A stretch of DNA of 64,000 nucleotides from Streptomyces sp. Act143 (GTDB taxonomy: Bacteria > Actinomycetota > Actinomycetes > Streptomycetales > Streptomycetaceae): contig NZ_QFRX01000001.1 in the NCBI RefSeq assembly GCF_003143935.1, forward strand, positions 7,908,992 to 7,972,991. The letters run 5' to 3'. The notes beneath the pieces were generated by a model. The model was not told the origin of the DNA. It ran no database searches and saw only the letters and a program-made list of their open reading frames with translations. Below, piece after piece: positions 37,784 through 46,370 of this stretch; positions within the stretch are counted from its first letter, which is position 1; each line of letters starts with the position of its first letter. Made by a program: the position numbers and the translations under genes.

Positions 37784-37813
37784 GCTATGAGCTCACATGG
37801 ATGTGAGGTTCAA
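37784..37813 (-). promoter_or_regulatory. MerR-type promoter of the aldo/keto reductase gene
   Basis: Read on the minus strand: TTGAAC (-35, 37808-37813), an 18-bp spacer, then CATAGC (-10, 37784-37789). The spacer holds the dyad CTCACAT-GG-ATGTGAG (37792-37807). A long spacer with a central dyad is the classic MerR-family activation layout. Confidence 0.6.
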
Positions 37814-37833
37814 GTGTCTGTGATGGGGGTCAC

Positions 37834-38202
37834 ATGAAGATCGGGGAGCTCGCCCGGGAGACCGGCGTCAGCGTGCGGCTGCTGCGCTACTACGAGGAGC
37901 AGGGCCTCCTGGACGCCGGACGCACCCCGGGCGGTCAGCGCGTGTACGACGCCGGTGCGCCGGTGACCGTACGCCGTATCCGTGCCCTCCTCGACGCCGG
38001 GCTGCCCACCCGGGTGATCCGTGAGGTCCTGGACTGCGTGTGCGGCAGCGATGCCGAGGTCGAGCCGTGCCTGACACCGGTGCTCCTGGAGCAACTCCAG
38101 GGGATCGAGGAGCGGATCGCCGGTCTGGAGGGTTCACGCCGTTCGCTGGCGCGGCTGCTCGCCCCGTTGGCTCAGCCCGGTGAGCGTGCCACTCTGGGGT
38201 GA
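37834..38202 (+). CDS. MerR-family transcriptional regulator
   Basis: A 122-residue regulator. The N-terminal winged helix has MKIGELARETGVSVRLLRYYEEQGLL and GQRVYDAGAP, then a coiled-coil dimerisation helix (LEQLQGIEERIAGLEGSRRSLARLL). A short Cys-containing stretch, LDCVCGSDAEVEPCL, could bind a thiol-reactive or metal ligand but fits no known class. ATG 37834 begins 20 bp after the aldo/keto reductase -35 element. Likely controls itself and that reductase. Confidence 0.88.
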   Translation: MKIGELARETGVSVRLLRYYEEQGLLDAGRTPGGQRVYDAGAPVTVRRIRALLDAGLPTRVIREVLDCVCGSDAEVEPCLTPVLLEQLQGIEERIAGLEGSRRSLARLLAPLAQPGERATLG

Positions 38203-38234
38203 TCCGACGGTGATCCGACGGGAGGCGGCGACCT

Positions 38235-39884
38235 ATGGACGGCGCACGGACGGTGAACGGACGCGCGGACGCGAGGAGTTCGGCTCCGCCCGGCAACGGC
38301 GAGAAACTCGCCGACTGGGCGGACGGGCGGCTCGGCCTGTACGGGCTGGCCAAGGCCAACATGCGCAAGCTGTTCCCGGACCACCCGTCGTTCATGCTGG
38401 GCGAGATCTGCCTCTACAGCTTCATCGTCATCATCCTGACCGGCATCTACCTCACCCTGTTCTTCGAACCGAGCGGCGTCGAAGTCGTCTACAACGGCTC
38501 CTACGAACCCCTCAACGGGGTCGTGATGACCCGGGCGTTCGAGTCCACGCTGGACATCAGCTTCGAGGTGCGCGGCGGGCTGCTGATCCGGCAGATCCAC
38601 CACTGGGCGGCGCTGGTCTTCGTCACCGGCATGCTCGTGCACATGATGCGGGTGTTCTTCACCGGCGCCTTCCGCAAGCCGCGAGAGGTCAACTGGGTAT
38701 TCGGCTGGACCCTGTTGATGCTCGGCATCCTCACCGGACTGACCGGCTACTCGCTCCCCGACGACCTGCTGTCCGGCACCGGCATCCGCTTCGCGCAGGG
38801 CGCCATCCTGTCCGTGCCGATCGTCGGCACGTATCTGTCGTTCTTCCTGTTCGGCGGGGAGTTCCCGGGGCACGACATCATCCCGCGGCTGTTCCCCATC
38901 CATGTCCTGCTGCTGCCCGGGATCATGCTGGGTCTGGTGACCGCGCACCTGATCCTGGTCTTCTACCACAAGCACACACAGTTCCCGGGCCCCGGCCGCG
39001 ACGAGAAGACGGTCGTCGGGATGCCGCTGCTGCCCGTGTACGCCGCCAAGGCGGGCGGCTTCTTCTTCCTGGTCTTCGGCATGCTGGCGCTCATGGGCGG
39101 CATCGCCCAGATCAACCCCGTGTGGGCCTTCGGGCCGTACCGCCCCGACCTCGTCACCACGGGCGCCCAGCCCGACTGGTATCTGGGCTTCTCCGAAGGG
39201 CTGATCCGGGTGATGCCGGGATGGGAGATCAACGCCTGGGGCCACACCCTCCAGTTGGGTGTCTTCATCCCCTTCGCGCTCTTCCCGCTGATCCTGGCCG
39301 CCATCGGGGCCTATCCGTTCATCGAGGCGTGGATCACCGGTGACAAACGCGAGCACCACATCCTGGACCGGCCGCGCAACGTGCCCGTGCGCACCGGTCT
39401 CGGGGTGGCCTGGCTGAGCCTGTACGTGGTCCTGCTGATCGGCGGCGGCAACGACGTCGTGGCCACCCATCTGCATCTGTCCATCAACGCGATCACGTGG
39501 TTCGTGCGGATCGCCGTGTTCGTGGTGCCGGTGCTCGCCTTCGTGGTCACCAAACGGGTCTGTCTCGGGCTCCAGCGCCGGGACCGGGACAAGGTGCTGC
39601 ACGGCAGGGAGTCGGGCATCATCAGGCGGCTGCCGCACGGCGAGTACGTCGAGGTCCACGAGCCCCTCGCGCAGGCGCAGTTGCACACCCTGACCCAGCA
39701 CGAGCAGGCCCCGCCCTACGCGATCGGCCCGCTCGTCGACACCAACGGCGTCCGGCGCCCGGTCACCGCCTCCATGCGGGTGCGGGCGCGGCTGGCGCGG
39801 GTGATGTTCGGGCCGGAGACGCGCGTCCCGAAGCCGACGGTGGAGGAGTACCGGCAGGTCACGAGCGGCGACCACCAGCACTGA
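38235..39884 (+). CDS. qcrB: Cytochrome b subunit (QcrB-like), orphan
   Basis: A 549-residue polytopic protein homologous to the cytochrome b of the actinobacterial bc1 complex. Haem-ligand histidines are in QIHHWAALVFVTGMLVHMMRV and FPIHVLLLPGIMLGLVTAHLI, and the Qo-type region follows, about eight to nine helices in all. The genes that normally accompany it (qcrC, qcrA, cta) are absent, so this is a second, solitary copy. ATG 38235 follows GGGAGG. It overlaps the convergent acyl-CoA dehydrogenase by 26 nt. Confidence 0.88.
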   Translation: MDGARTVNGRADARSSAPPGNGEKLADWADGRLGLYGLAKANMRKLFPDHPSFMLGEICLYSFIVIILTGIYLTLFFEPSGVEVVYNGSYEPLNGVVMTRAFESTLDISFEVRGGLLIRQIHHWAALVFVTGMLVHMMRVFFTGAFRKPREVNWVFGWTLLMLGILTGLTGYSLPDDLLSGTGIRFAQGAILSVPIVGTYLSFFLFGGEFPGHDIIPRLFPIHVLLLPGIMLGLVTAHLILVFYHKHTQFPGPGRDEKTVVGMPLLPVYAAKAGGFFFLVFGMLALMGGIAQINPVWAFGPYRPDLVTTGAQPDWYLGFSEGLIRVMPGWEINAWGHTLQLGVFIPFALFPLILAAIGAYPFIEAWITGDKREHHILDRPRNVPVRTGLGVAWLSLYVVLLIGGGNDVVATHLHLSINAITWFVRIAVFVVPVLAFVVTKRVCLGLQRRDRDKVLHGRESGIIRRLPHGEYVEVHEPLAQAQLHTLTQHEQAPPYAIGPLVDTNGVRRPVTASMRVRARLARVMFGPETRVPKPTVEEYRQVTSGDHQH

Positions 39885-40803
39885 GGACGGTGTCCCGGCA
39901 CTCCTCCGGGCTGCCCCAGGCGGTGCGCAGGGCGCGGGCCTTGGTCAGCCACAGGGACAGGTCGTACTCCGCCGTGTAGCCGATCGCGCCGTGCAGCTGG
40001 AGCGCGGTGCGGGCGCCGGCGTACGCCGCCTCGCCCGCCGTGACCTTGGCGGCGGCGACGTCGGCGGGGTCCAGGGTGAGGGCTGCGGCGAGCACGAGCG
40101 GGCGGGCGAACTCCAGGGCCGTCCTGGCGGTGGCCAGTTGGTGCTTGACGGCCTGGAACGAGCCGATGGGGACACCGAACTGGGTGCGCTGCCTGACGTA
40201 GGACACCGTCCGGTCGAGAAGGGCGAGGCCGACGCCGAGGGCCTGGGCGGCGGTGGTGAGCCGGGCCAGGAGGAGGGCCCGGGTGGAGTGCGGTGCGGGG
40301 GTCAGGAGGTCGCCGGGGGTGAGGGCGGTCAGGCGTCGGGCCGGGTCGAGGGACGGGCGTACCGGGCCGTGGCCGGTGGCGCTGTGCAGGCCGTCAGGGG
40401 TGAGGACGAGACGCAGGTCGGCCGCGTCGCCGTCGAGGGCGTACGGGCTGCCGTGGGCCACCGTCGCCATCACCTCGCCCGACGCGATCCGCTGGGCGAG
40501 GTCCGGGGCGGGGAGCAGGACGGCTGCCGTGACGGTCTCGACGAGCGGGCCGGGCACGGCATGCCGACCCAACTCCACGAAGGCGAGGGCGAGTTCCAGC
40601 GGCCGGACGCCGGCCCCGTCGTACGCCTCCGGCACCGCCAGCGCGAAGACGCCCGCCGCGGCGATGCGGGACCACAGCGCCCGCCCGCTCGCGTGGTCGC
40701 CGCGGCTCCAGTCCCGTACCACCGAAGGAGTGCCGGCGGCCGTCAGCATGGCGTCCAGGGACGCCGTGAACGCGCGCTGCTCGGCGTCGGGTGTGAGCCG
40801 CAT
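39859..40803 (-). CDS. Acyl-CoA dehydrogenase, short beta-type subunit (HIP cluster)
   Basis: A 314-residue ACAD, shorter than the usual 380. It retains RLTPDAEQRAFTASLDAML, an N-terminal helical domain, FVELGRHAVPGPLVE, VRQRTQFGVPIGSFQAVKHQLA and LQLHGAIGYTAEYDLSLWLTKA, but no clear catalytic Glu. It overlaps the 379-residue ACAD by 1 nt (TGATG). Such full-length plus short pairs form alpha2-beta2 ACADs in steroid side-chain and ring catabolism (for example FadE33-type subunits). It is probably the partner of the next gene. Confidence 0.82.
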   Translation of the reverse strand: MRLTPDAEQRAFTASLDAMLTAAGTPSVVRDWSRGDHASGRALWSRIAAAGVFALAVPEAYDGAGVRPLELALAFVELGRHAVPGPLVETVTAAVLLPAPDLAQRIASGEVMATVAHGSPYALDGDAADLRLVLTPDGLHSATGHGPVRPSLDPARRLTALTPGDLLTPAPHSTRALLLARLTTAAQALGVGLALLDRTVSYVRQRTQFGVPIGSFQAVKHQLATARTALEFARPLVLAAALTLDPADVAAAKVTAGEAAYAGARTALQLHGAIGYTAEYDLSLWLTKARALRTAWGSPEECRDTVLSAGGRRS

Positions 40804-41942
40804 CAGCGTCGCCCCTTCGGCAGGCCCAGCAGGCGCTCGGCGATGATGTCCCGCTGGATCTCGTTGGTTCCCGCGTAGACGGGTCCGGCGAGGGCGAAGA
40901 CGTACCGCTCCGCCCAGTCCGTGTCCGCCAACTCGCCGTCCGCGCCCAGCAGATCGAGGGCCGTCTCGGTGAGCGCGATGTCGTACTCGGACCAGTACAG
41001 CTTGTTCAGGCTGGACTCGGGGCCGAGGGACTCGCCGGCGAGGAAGCGGGAGGCGGCCGTGCAGGTGAACAGCTGGTAGGCGCGGGCGCCGATCAGCGCG
41101 TCGGCCACCCGGGCCCGCATGGCGTCCGGGCTGCCCCGGTCGCGCCACAGGGCGTGCAGCCGGTCCGCCGCCGCCAGATAGCGGCCGGGGGAGCGGAGCG
41201 TCAGCCCGCGCTCGTTGCCCGTCGCCGCCATCGCGATCCGCCAGCCCTGCCCCGGCTCCCCGATCACGTCCGCGTCCGGCACGAACACCTCGTCCAGGAA
41301 CAGCTCGGCGAAGGCCGGCTTGCCGTCGAGGCGGGCGATCGGACGGACCGTGACGCCCGGGGCCCGCAGGTCGAACATGAGGTACGTCAGGCCCTGATGG
41401 GGTTTCGGGGCGTCCGGATCGCTGCGGAACAGGCCGAAGGCGCGGTCCGCGAAGGCGGCCCGTGAGGACCAGGTCTTCTGGCCGGTCAGCAGCCAGCCCC
41501 CGGCCGCGCGCACCGCCTTCGAGCGCAGCGACGCCAGGTCGGAGCCCGCCTCCGGCTCGGACCACGCCTGCGCCCAGATCACCTCCCCGCGGGCCATCGG
41601 CGGCAGCACCCGCGCGCGCTGCTCCTCCGTGCCGTGGTCGAAGAGGGTCGGCGCGAGCAGGCTGATCCCGTTCTGGTTGACGCGTCCGGGGGCACCCGCC
41701 GCCCAGTACTCCTCCTCGAACAGCAGCCAGCGCACCAGCCCCGCGTCCCGACCGCCGTACCCCGTCGGCCAGTCGACCACCGACCAGCGGTCCGCGGCCA
41801 GTTCGGCCTCCCACGCGCGATGGGCGGCGAAGCCCTCCTCGGTCTCCAGAGAGGGCAGCGGAACGGCCGGCACATGGGCCGCGAGCCACGCCCTGGCCTC
41901 CTGCCGGAACGCCTCCTCCTGGGGCGTGAAGGCGAGATCCAT
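40803..41942 (-). CDS. Acyl-CoA dehydrogenase, full-length subunit (HIP cluster)
   Basis: A 379-residue FAD enzyme introducing an alpha-beta double bond in an acyl-CoA. Family segments: FTPQEEAFRQEARAWLAAH, AQAWSEPEAGSDLASLRSKA, GWLLTGQKTWSSRA, and YAGTNEIQRDIIAERLLGLPKG. The position, divergent from an SDR next to kstR2, matches fadE30 or fadE31-type genes of the KstR2 regulon in Mycobacterium and Rhodococcus. Which intermediate it dehydrogenates is not resolved. The KstR2-like operator lies 37 bp upstream. Confidence 0.85.
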   Translation of the reverse strand: MDLAFTPQEEAFRQEARAWLAAHVPAVPLPSLETEEGFAAHRAWEAELAADRWSVVDWPTGYGGRDAGLVRWLLFEEEYWAAGAPGRVNQNGISLLAPTLFDHGTEEQRARVLPPMARGEVIWAQAWSEPEAGSDLASLRSKAVRAAGGWLLTGQKTWSSRAAFADRAFGLFRSDPDAPKPHQGLTYLMFDLRAPGVTVRPIARLDGKPAFAELFLDEVFVPDADVIGEPGQGWRIAMAATGNERGLTLRSPGRYLAAADRLHALWRDRGSPDAMRARVADALIGARAYQLFTCTAASRFLAGESLGPESSLNKLYWSEYDIALTETALDLLGADGELADTDWAERYVFALAGPVYAGTNEIQRDIIAERLLGLPKGRR

Positions 41943-41979
41943 CGGCGAACCGTCCTTCCCGGTTCCTCCATCGACCTTC

Positions 41980-41999
41980 CCTAACAAGTGTTTGGTAGG
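41980..41999. promoter_or_regulatory. KstR2-like operator 1 (fadE / SDR divergent promoter)
   Basis: CCTAACAAGTGTTTGGTAGG contains AACAAGTGTTTGGT, which fits the KstR2 consensus as I recall it (AnCAAGnnCTTGnT) with one mismatch. It overlaps the TAGGTT/TAGCGT elements (41996-42006) in front of the SDR ATG at 42013. The other divergent promoter of the cluster carries the same core. Confidence 0.6.
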
Positions 42000-42012
42000 T
42001 TAGCGTGCCCTC

Positions 42013-42798
42013 ATGACAGGCGTCGAGAGTCCGGTGTACGAGCCGGGGCACGGGCTGCTGAAAGGCCGTACCGCCGTCATCACCGCCGCGGCCGGTGCCG
42101 GCATCGGCGGCGCGACCGCGCGGCGCTTCCTGGAGGAGGGCGCACGCGTGATCGTCAGCGACGCGCACCTGCGCCGGCTCAAGGAGTACGAGGCCGAACT
42201 GGCCCGGGAGTTCCCGGGCGCGGTGACCTCCGTGCCCTGCGACGTCACCGACGAGACACAGGTGACGGCGTTGTTCCAGGCGGCGCTGCGCGCGCACGGG
42301 CGGCTCGATGTCGTCGTCAACAACGCCGGCCTCGGCGGGACTTCGGACCTCGTCGACATGACCGACGAGCAGTGGACGCGGGTGCTCGACGTGACGTTGA
42401 ACGGGACCTTCCGGTGCACCCGGGCCGCCCTGCGGCTGATGCGGGACTCCGGCGGCGGCGTCATCGTCAACAACTCCTCCGTGGTCGGCTGGCGCGCCCA
42501 GGCCGGACAGGCGCACTACGCCGCCGCCAAGGCCGGTGTGATGGCGCTGACCCGGTGTGCCGCGATCGAGGCCGCCGCGTTCGGCGTGCGCGTCAACGCC
42601 GTGGCCCCCAGCCTCGCCATGCACCCGCACCTCGTGAAGGTGACCTCGGCGGAGCTGCTGGCGGAGCTGACCGGACGGGAGGCCTTCGGGCGGTGGGCCG
42701 AGCCCTGGGAGGTGGCCAACGTGATCGTGTTCCTGGCGTCCGGCTACTCGTCGTACCTGACGGGAGAGGTCGTCTCGGTCAGCTCCCAGCGCGCGTAG
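42013..42798 (+). CDS. ipdF: SDR oxidoreductase, IpdF-like
   Basis: A 261-residue short-chain dehydrogenase: cofactor motif AVITAAAGAGIGGATARRF, NNAG, catalytic Ser in NNSSVVGW, and YAAAKAG. In the mycobacterial KstR2 regulon the SDR beside kstR2 is IpdF, which acts on a hydroxylated HIC-CoA intermediate. The name here rests on that position plus family, not on a substrate-specific motif. The ATG is preceded by TAGCGT at 6 nt, so the transcript may be leaderless. kstR2 follows by 15 bp. Confidence 0.72.
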   Translation: MTGVESPVYEPGHGLLKGRTAVITAAAGAGIGGATARRFLEEGARVIVSDAHLRRLKEYEAELAREFPGAVTSVPCDVTDETQVTALFQAALRAHGRLDVVVNNAGLGGTSDLVDMTDEQWTRVLDVTLNGTFRCTRAALRLMRDSGGGVIVNNSSVVGWRAQAGQAHYAAAKAGVMALTRCAAIEAAAFGVRVNAVAPSLAMHPHLVKVTSAELLAELTGREAFGRWAEPWEVANVIVFLASGYSSYLTGEVVSVSSQRA

Positions 42799-42813
42799 GA
42801 CGAGAATGGACCC

Positions 42814-43425
42814 GTGCCGACCAAGAAGAAGCCCCAGGTGACCGCCGCCCCCGCCCGGCGTCGGGAACTCCTCGACACCGCCGCCGAGGTCTTCGCCGAA
42901 CAGGGCTACAACGCCACCACCGTCCGCAAGATCGCGGACCATGCGGGCATGCTCGCGGGCAGTCTCTACTACCACTTCGACTCCAAGGAATCGATGCTGG
43001 AGGAGATCCTGCGGACCTTCCTCGACGAGCTCTGGGACGGCTACGACACCGTCCTGGCGGCCGAGCTGGGCCCCCGCGAGACCCTCGAAGCGCTCGTCAC
43101 CGAGTCGTTCCGGGAGATCGACCGGCACCGCGCCGCCGTCGCGATCTACCAGAAGGAGAGCAAACAGCTCGTCGCGCAGGAGCGGTTCGGCTTCCTCGCC
43201 GAGTCGCAGCGCAAGTTCGAGAAGGCGTGGCTGTCCACGCTGGAACGCGGGGTCGCCGCCCGGGTGTTCCGGGCCGACCTCGACACCCGGCTGACGTACC
43301 GCTTCGTGCGCGACACCGTGTGGGTCGCCGCGTCCTGGTACCGGCCCGGCGGGCAGCACCGCCCGGAGGAGATCGCCCGGCAGTACCTGTCGATGGTGCT
43401 GGACGGGATCGCCGTACGCGAATAG
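42814..43425 (+). CDS. kstR2: TetR-family repressor KstR2-like
   Basis: A 203-residue TetR regulator. The HTH is RRRELLDTAAEVFAEQGYNATTVRKIADHAGMLAGSLYYHF; the ligand domain includes SFREIDRHRAAVAIYQKESKQLVAQERF and TYRFVRDTVWVAASWYRPGG, which closely follow what I recall of M. tuberculosis KstR2. That protein is derepressed by HIP-CoA. Genome context (fadA6, ipdABC, echA20) supports the name. GTG 42814 has no RBS and follows GAGAATGG, so it may be internally leaderless or coupled to the SDR. Confidence 0.82.
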   Translation: MPTKKKPQVTAAPARRRELLDTAAEVFAEQGYNATTVRKIADHAGMLAGSLYYHFDSKESMLEEILRTFLDELWDGYDTVLAAELGPRETLEALVTESFREIDRHRAAVAIYQKESKQLVAQERFGFLAESQRKFEKAWLSTLERGVAARVFRADLDTRLTYRFVRDTVWVAASWYRPGGQHRPEEIARQYLSMVLDGIAVRE

Positions 43426-43448
43426 CCCCTATCTGGCAGGGAGTTGGC

Positions 43449-44606
43449 ATGGCCGAGGCCTACATCGTCGAAGCGGTCCGGACGCCCGTCGGGCGGCGCG
43501 GGGGAGGACTGAGCGCGGTCCACCCGGCCGACCTCGGGGCGCATGCGCTGGCCGCGCTGGTGGAACGGGCCGGGATCGACCCGGGCGCCGTCGAGGACGT
43601 CGTCTTCGGGTGTCTGGACGCGGTCGGGCCGCAGGCCGGGGACATCGCCCGGACCTGCTGGCTGGCGGCCGGGCTGCCCGAGGAGGTGCCGGGCGTGACC
43701 GTGGACCGGCAGTGCGGCTCCTCCCAGCAGGCCGTGCACTTCGCGGCGCAGGGCGTGCTGTCCGGCACCCAGGACCTGGTCGTCGCCGGTGGCGTGCAGA
43801 ACATGTCGATGATCCCGATCGCCTTCGCCACCCGGCAGGCCGCCGAACCGCTCGGGCTGACGCAGGGCCCCTTCGCGGGCAGCGAGGGCTGGCAGGCGCG
43901 GTACCCGGGCAAGCCGGTGAACCAGTTCGCCGGCGCCGAGATGATCGCCGCGAAGTGGGGCATCAGCCGGCAGGACCAGGAGGAGTTCGCACTCCGCTCC
44001 CACCAGCGCGCGGTCCGCGCGATCGACGAGGGGCGCTTCGCGCGGGAGACCGTGGCGTACGGGGACGTCGACGTCGACGAGGGGCCGCGCCGCGACACCT
44101 CGCTGGAGAAGATGGCCGGGCTGAAGCCGGTCATCGACGGCGGCACCGTCACCGCCGCCTGCTCCTCCCAGGTCTCCGACGGAGCCGCCGCCATGCTGCT
44201 CGCCTCCGAGCGGGCGGTACGGGAACACGGGCTCACCCCCCGCGCGCGCGTGCACCACCTCTCGGTGCGCGGCGAGGACCCCATCCGCATGCTCACCGCG
44301 CCCATCCCGGCCACCGCCCACGCCTTGAAGAAGACCGGCCTGTCCATCGACGCGATCGACCTCGTCGAGATCAACGAGGCCTTCGCGCCGGTGGTGCTGG
44401 CGTGGCTGAAGGAGACGGGCGCCGACCCGGAGAAGGTCAACGTCAACGGGGGCGCCATCGCCCTCGGGCACCCGCTGGGCGCGACCGGCGTCAAGCTGAT
44501 GACGACGCTGCTGCACGAACTGGAGCGCACGGGCGGCCGGTTCGGGCTCCAGACGATGTGCGAGGGCGGCGGGCAGGCCAATGTGACGATCATAGAGAGG
44601 CTCTGA
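43449..44606 (+). CDS. fadA6: Acetyl-CoA C-acetyltransferase FadA6-like thiolase
   Basis: A 385-residue thiolase: AYIVEAVRTPVGRRGGGLSAVHP, nucleophile Cys in VTVDRQCGSSQQAVHFAA, EINEAFAPVVLAW, GGAIALGHPLGATG and the final CEGGGQANVTIIE Cys. In the HIP pathway FadA6 performs thiolysis of the late ring-opened acyl-CoA. ATG 43449 follows AGGGAG. It ends overlapping the convergent ipdC gene by 17 nt. Confidence 0.85.
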   Translation: MAEAYIVEAVRTPVGRRGGGLSAVHPADLGAHALAALVERAGIDPGAVEDVVFGCLDAVGPQAGDIARTCWLAAGLPEEVPGVTVDRQCGSSQQAVHFAAQGVLSGTQDLVVAGGVQNMSMIPIAFATRQAAEPLGLTQGPFAGSEGWQARYPGKPVNQFAGAEMIAAKWGISRQDQEEFALRSHQRAVRAIDEGRFARETVAYGDVDVDEGPRRDTSLEKMAGLKPVIDGGTVTAACSSQVSDGAAAMLLASERAVREHGLTPRARVHHLSVRGEDPIRMLTAPIPATAHALKKTGLSIDAIDLVEINEAFAPVVLAWLKETGADPEKVNVNGGAIALGHPLGATGVKLMTTLLHELERTGGRFGLQTMCEGGGQANVTIIERL

Positions 44607-45639
44607 GGTTCTCCAGCACCTCCTCGGCCTCCTGCACGATCCGCCCCACCAGCTCCGCGCACGACGGCAGGTCGTCGATCACCCCGGCGACCTGCCCGGA
44701 GGCCATCACCCCGAGGTCCGTACGGCCGTCCACCATCGCCGACCTGAGCAGCATGGGCGTGTTGGCGGCGAGCAGGACCTGGCTCCAGGTGAGGTTCTTG
44801 CCGTGCTTCATGGCGAGGCCGTCGTGGACCAGTTGGCGCCAGGTGAGCCCGGACAGCCGCCGGAAGCCCGCGGCCTTGCGCAGGGCACGCCAAAGGGCCC
44901 GCGCCCGGCCGGTGTTCTCCAGTGCCGTCACCAGGTCGGTGCGCAGCATCCGGTGGGGCAGGCCGTCGACCGCGCGGGTCACCGTCACGTCCGTGACACC
45001 GGCCGCGAGATAGCGCCGCTTCACCGCGTCCGGCACCGTCGAGTCCGACGTCAGCAGGAACCGCGTCCCCATCGCCACGCCCGCCGCCCCGTAGGCCAGC
45101 GCCGCGACCAGCCCCCGCCCGTCGAAGAAGCCGCCCGCCGCCACGACCGGGATGTCCACCGCGTCGACCACCTGCGGCAGCAGCACGGTCGTCGCGACCT
45201 CACCGGTGTGGCCGCCGCCCTCCCCGCCCTGCACGATCACCGCGTCCGCGCCCCACGCCGCGACCTTCTCGGCATGGCGGCGGGCGCCGACGGACGGGAT
45301 GACGACCACGCCGGCCGCCTTGAGCTCGGCGATCAGCTCGGGGGAGGGGGCGAGGGCGAAGGACGCGACCCGCACGCCCTCCTCGATCAGCAGCCGCACC
45401 CTGTCCCCGGCGTCCGCGGCGTCGGCCCGCAGATTCACGCCGAAGGGCGCATCGGTACGGGACCTGACCTCCCGTACCGCCGCGCGCAGCTGGTCGAGCG
45501 TCATCGTCGCGGCGGCCAGGACGCCCAGCGCGCCCGCGTTCGCCGTGGCCGACACCAGGCGCGGGCCCGCGACCCAGCCCATCCCGGTCTGCACGATCGG
45601 ATGCCGGACCCCGACGAGCCGGGTGAGTGCCGTGTCCAT
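44590..45639 (-). CDS. ipdC: IpdC-like flavin-dependent oxidoreductase (NMO/2-NPD fold)
   Basis: A 349-residue TIM-barrel FMN enzyme of the nitronate-monooxygenase family: HPIVQTGMGWVAGPRLV, ADAVIVQGGEGGGHTG (phosphate/FMN), IPVVAAGGFFDGRGLVAALAYGAAGVAMGTRF. In KstR2 regulons this family member is IpdC, which oxidises 5-hydroxy-HIC-CoA before ring opening; true nitronate activity is unlikely in this setting. Its start overlaps the ipdB stop by 1 nt. Confidence 0.82.
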   Translation of the reverse strand: MDTALTRLVGVRHPIVQTGMGWVAGPRLVSATANAGALGVLAAATMTLDQLRAAVREVRSRTDAPFGVNLRADAADAGDRVRLLIEEGVRVASFALAPSPELIAELKAAGVVVIPSVGARRHAEKVAAWGADAVIVQGGEGGGHTGEVATTVLLPQVVDAVDIPVVAAGGFFDGRGLVAALAYGAAGVAMGTRFLLTSDSTVPDAVKRRYLAAGVTDVTVTRAVDGLPHRMLRTDLVTALENTGRARALWRALRKAAGFRRLSGLTWRQLVHDGLAMKHGKNLTWSQVLLAANTPMLLRSAMVDGRTDLGVMASGQVAGVIDDLPSCAELVGRIVQEAEEVLENLRASL

Positions 45640-46370
45640 CAGGCGGCGACCTCCCTGGAGCGGGTGTCGCCCGGGTCGAGCACCTCGCGGATCAACTTGA
45701 GTTCCGAAGCGGTCGGTTCACGGGTGTACGGCACCTCGGAAGGGATCGTCAGGGTGAATCCCGTGGCCTCCGCGACCTGCTCCACACGCACTCCGGGATG
45801 CAGCGAGGCCAGCCGCATCGAGTGGTCCGGCGTCGCGAAGTCGAAGACGCCGAGGTCGGAGACGACCCTGGGGATGCGGTGGAAGCGGGCCCCGGCGCCA
45901 TGGTCGTACCCGGCGTGGTCGTACCCCACTCCGCACACCATGTCGACCTTCTCCACGAACACCCGCCGGGAGTGCCTGGGCACCCAGTAACTCGTCGGGT
46001 TGTTCAGGGTGTTGACCGGTGCCCCGCGCACCCCCAGCAGCTGGCGTCTCGGCCGCTCCCAGGCGCCGATGCAGCAGATGTTCTGGTTGCCGTACCGGTC
46101 GATCTGGCTCGCCCCCATCATCACGTGCCGCCGGCCGCCCGTGACCAGGGCGAGATGCTGCCGGTACGGCAGCCAGCCCTCGACGGTGCCGTCGGCGTCC
46201 ACGAGCATCGCCTCCCCGTCGGTCAGCAGCAGGTCCGGCGCGAAGGTGAGGCGGGCCAGCCGGGCCCCCACGGAGGGGATCAGGCCCATGGGGCTCGCGA
46301 GGATCTCGCCCGCGTCGCGCCAGGCCTCGGCGCAGGCGATCACGCAGTACTCGGCGCGGGTCGCGGTCAT
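45639..46370 (-). CDS. ipdB: IpdB, CoA-transferase-family ring-cleaving subunit
   Basis: A 243-residue beta subunit of the family I CoA-transferase fold: YCVIACAEAWRDAGEILASPMGLIPSVGARLARL, LTDGEAMLVDADG, VMMGASQIDRYGNQNIC. In steroid degraders IpdA and IpdB form a heteromeric COCHEA-CoA hydrolase that opens the last ring without acting as a transferase. ATG 46370 overlaps ipdA by 4 nt. The next gene is ipdC with a 1-nt overlap. Confidence 0.85.
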   Translation of the reverse strand: MTATRAEYCVIACAEAWRDAGEILASPMGLIPSVGARLARLTFAPDLLLTDGEAMLVDADGTVEGWLPYRQHLALVTGGRRHVMMGASQIDRYGNQNICCIGAWERPRRQLLGVRGAPVNTLNNPTSYWVPRHSRRVFVEKVDMVCGVGYDHAGYDHGAGARFHRIPRVVSDLGVFDFATPDHSMRLASLHPGVRVEQVAEATGFTLTIPSEVPYTREPTASELKLIREVLDPGDTRSREVAA

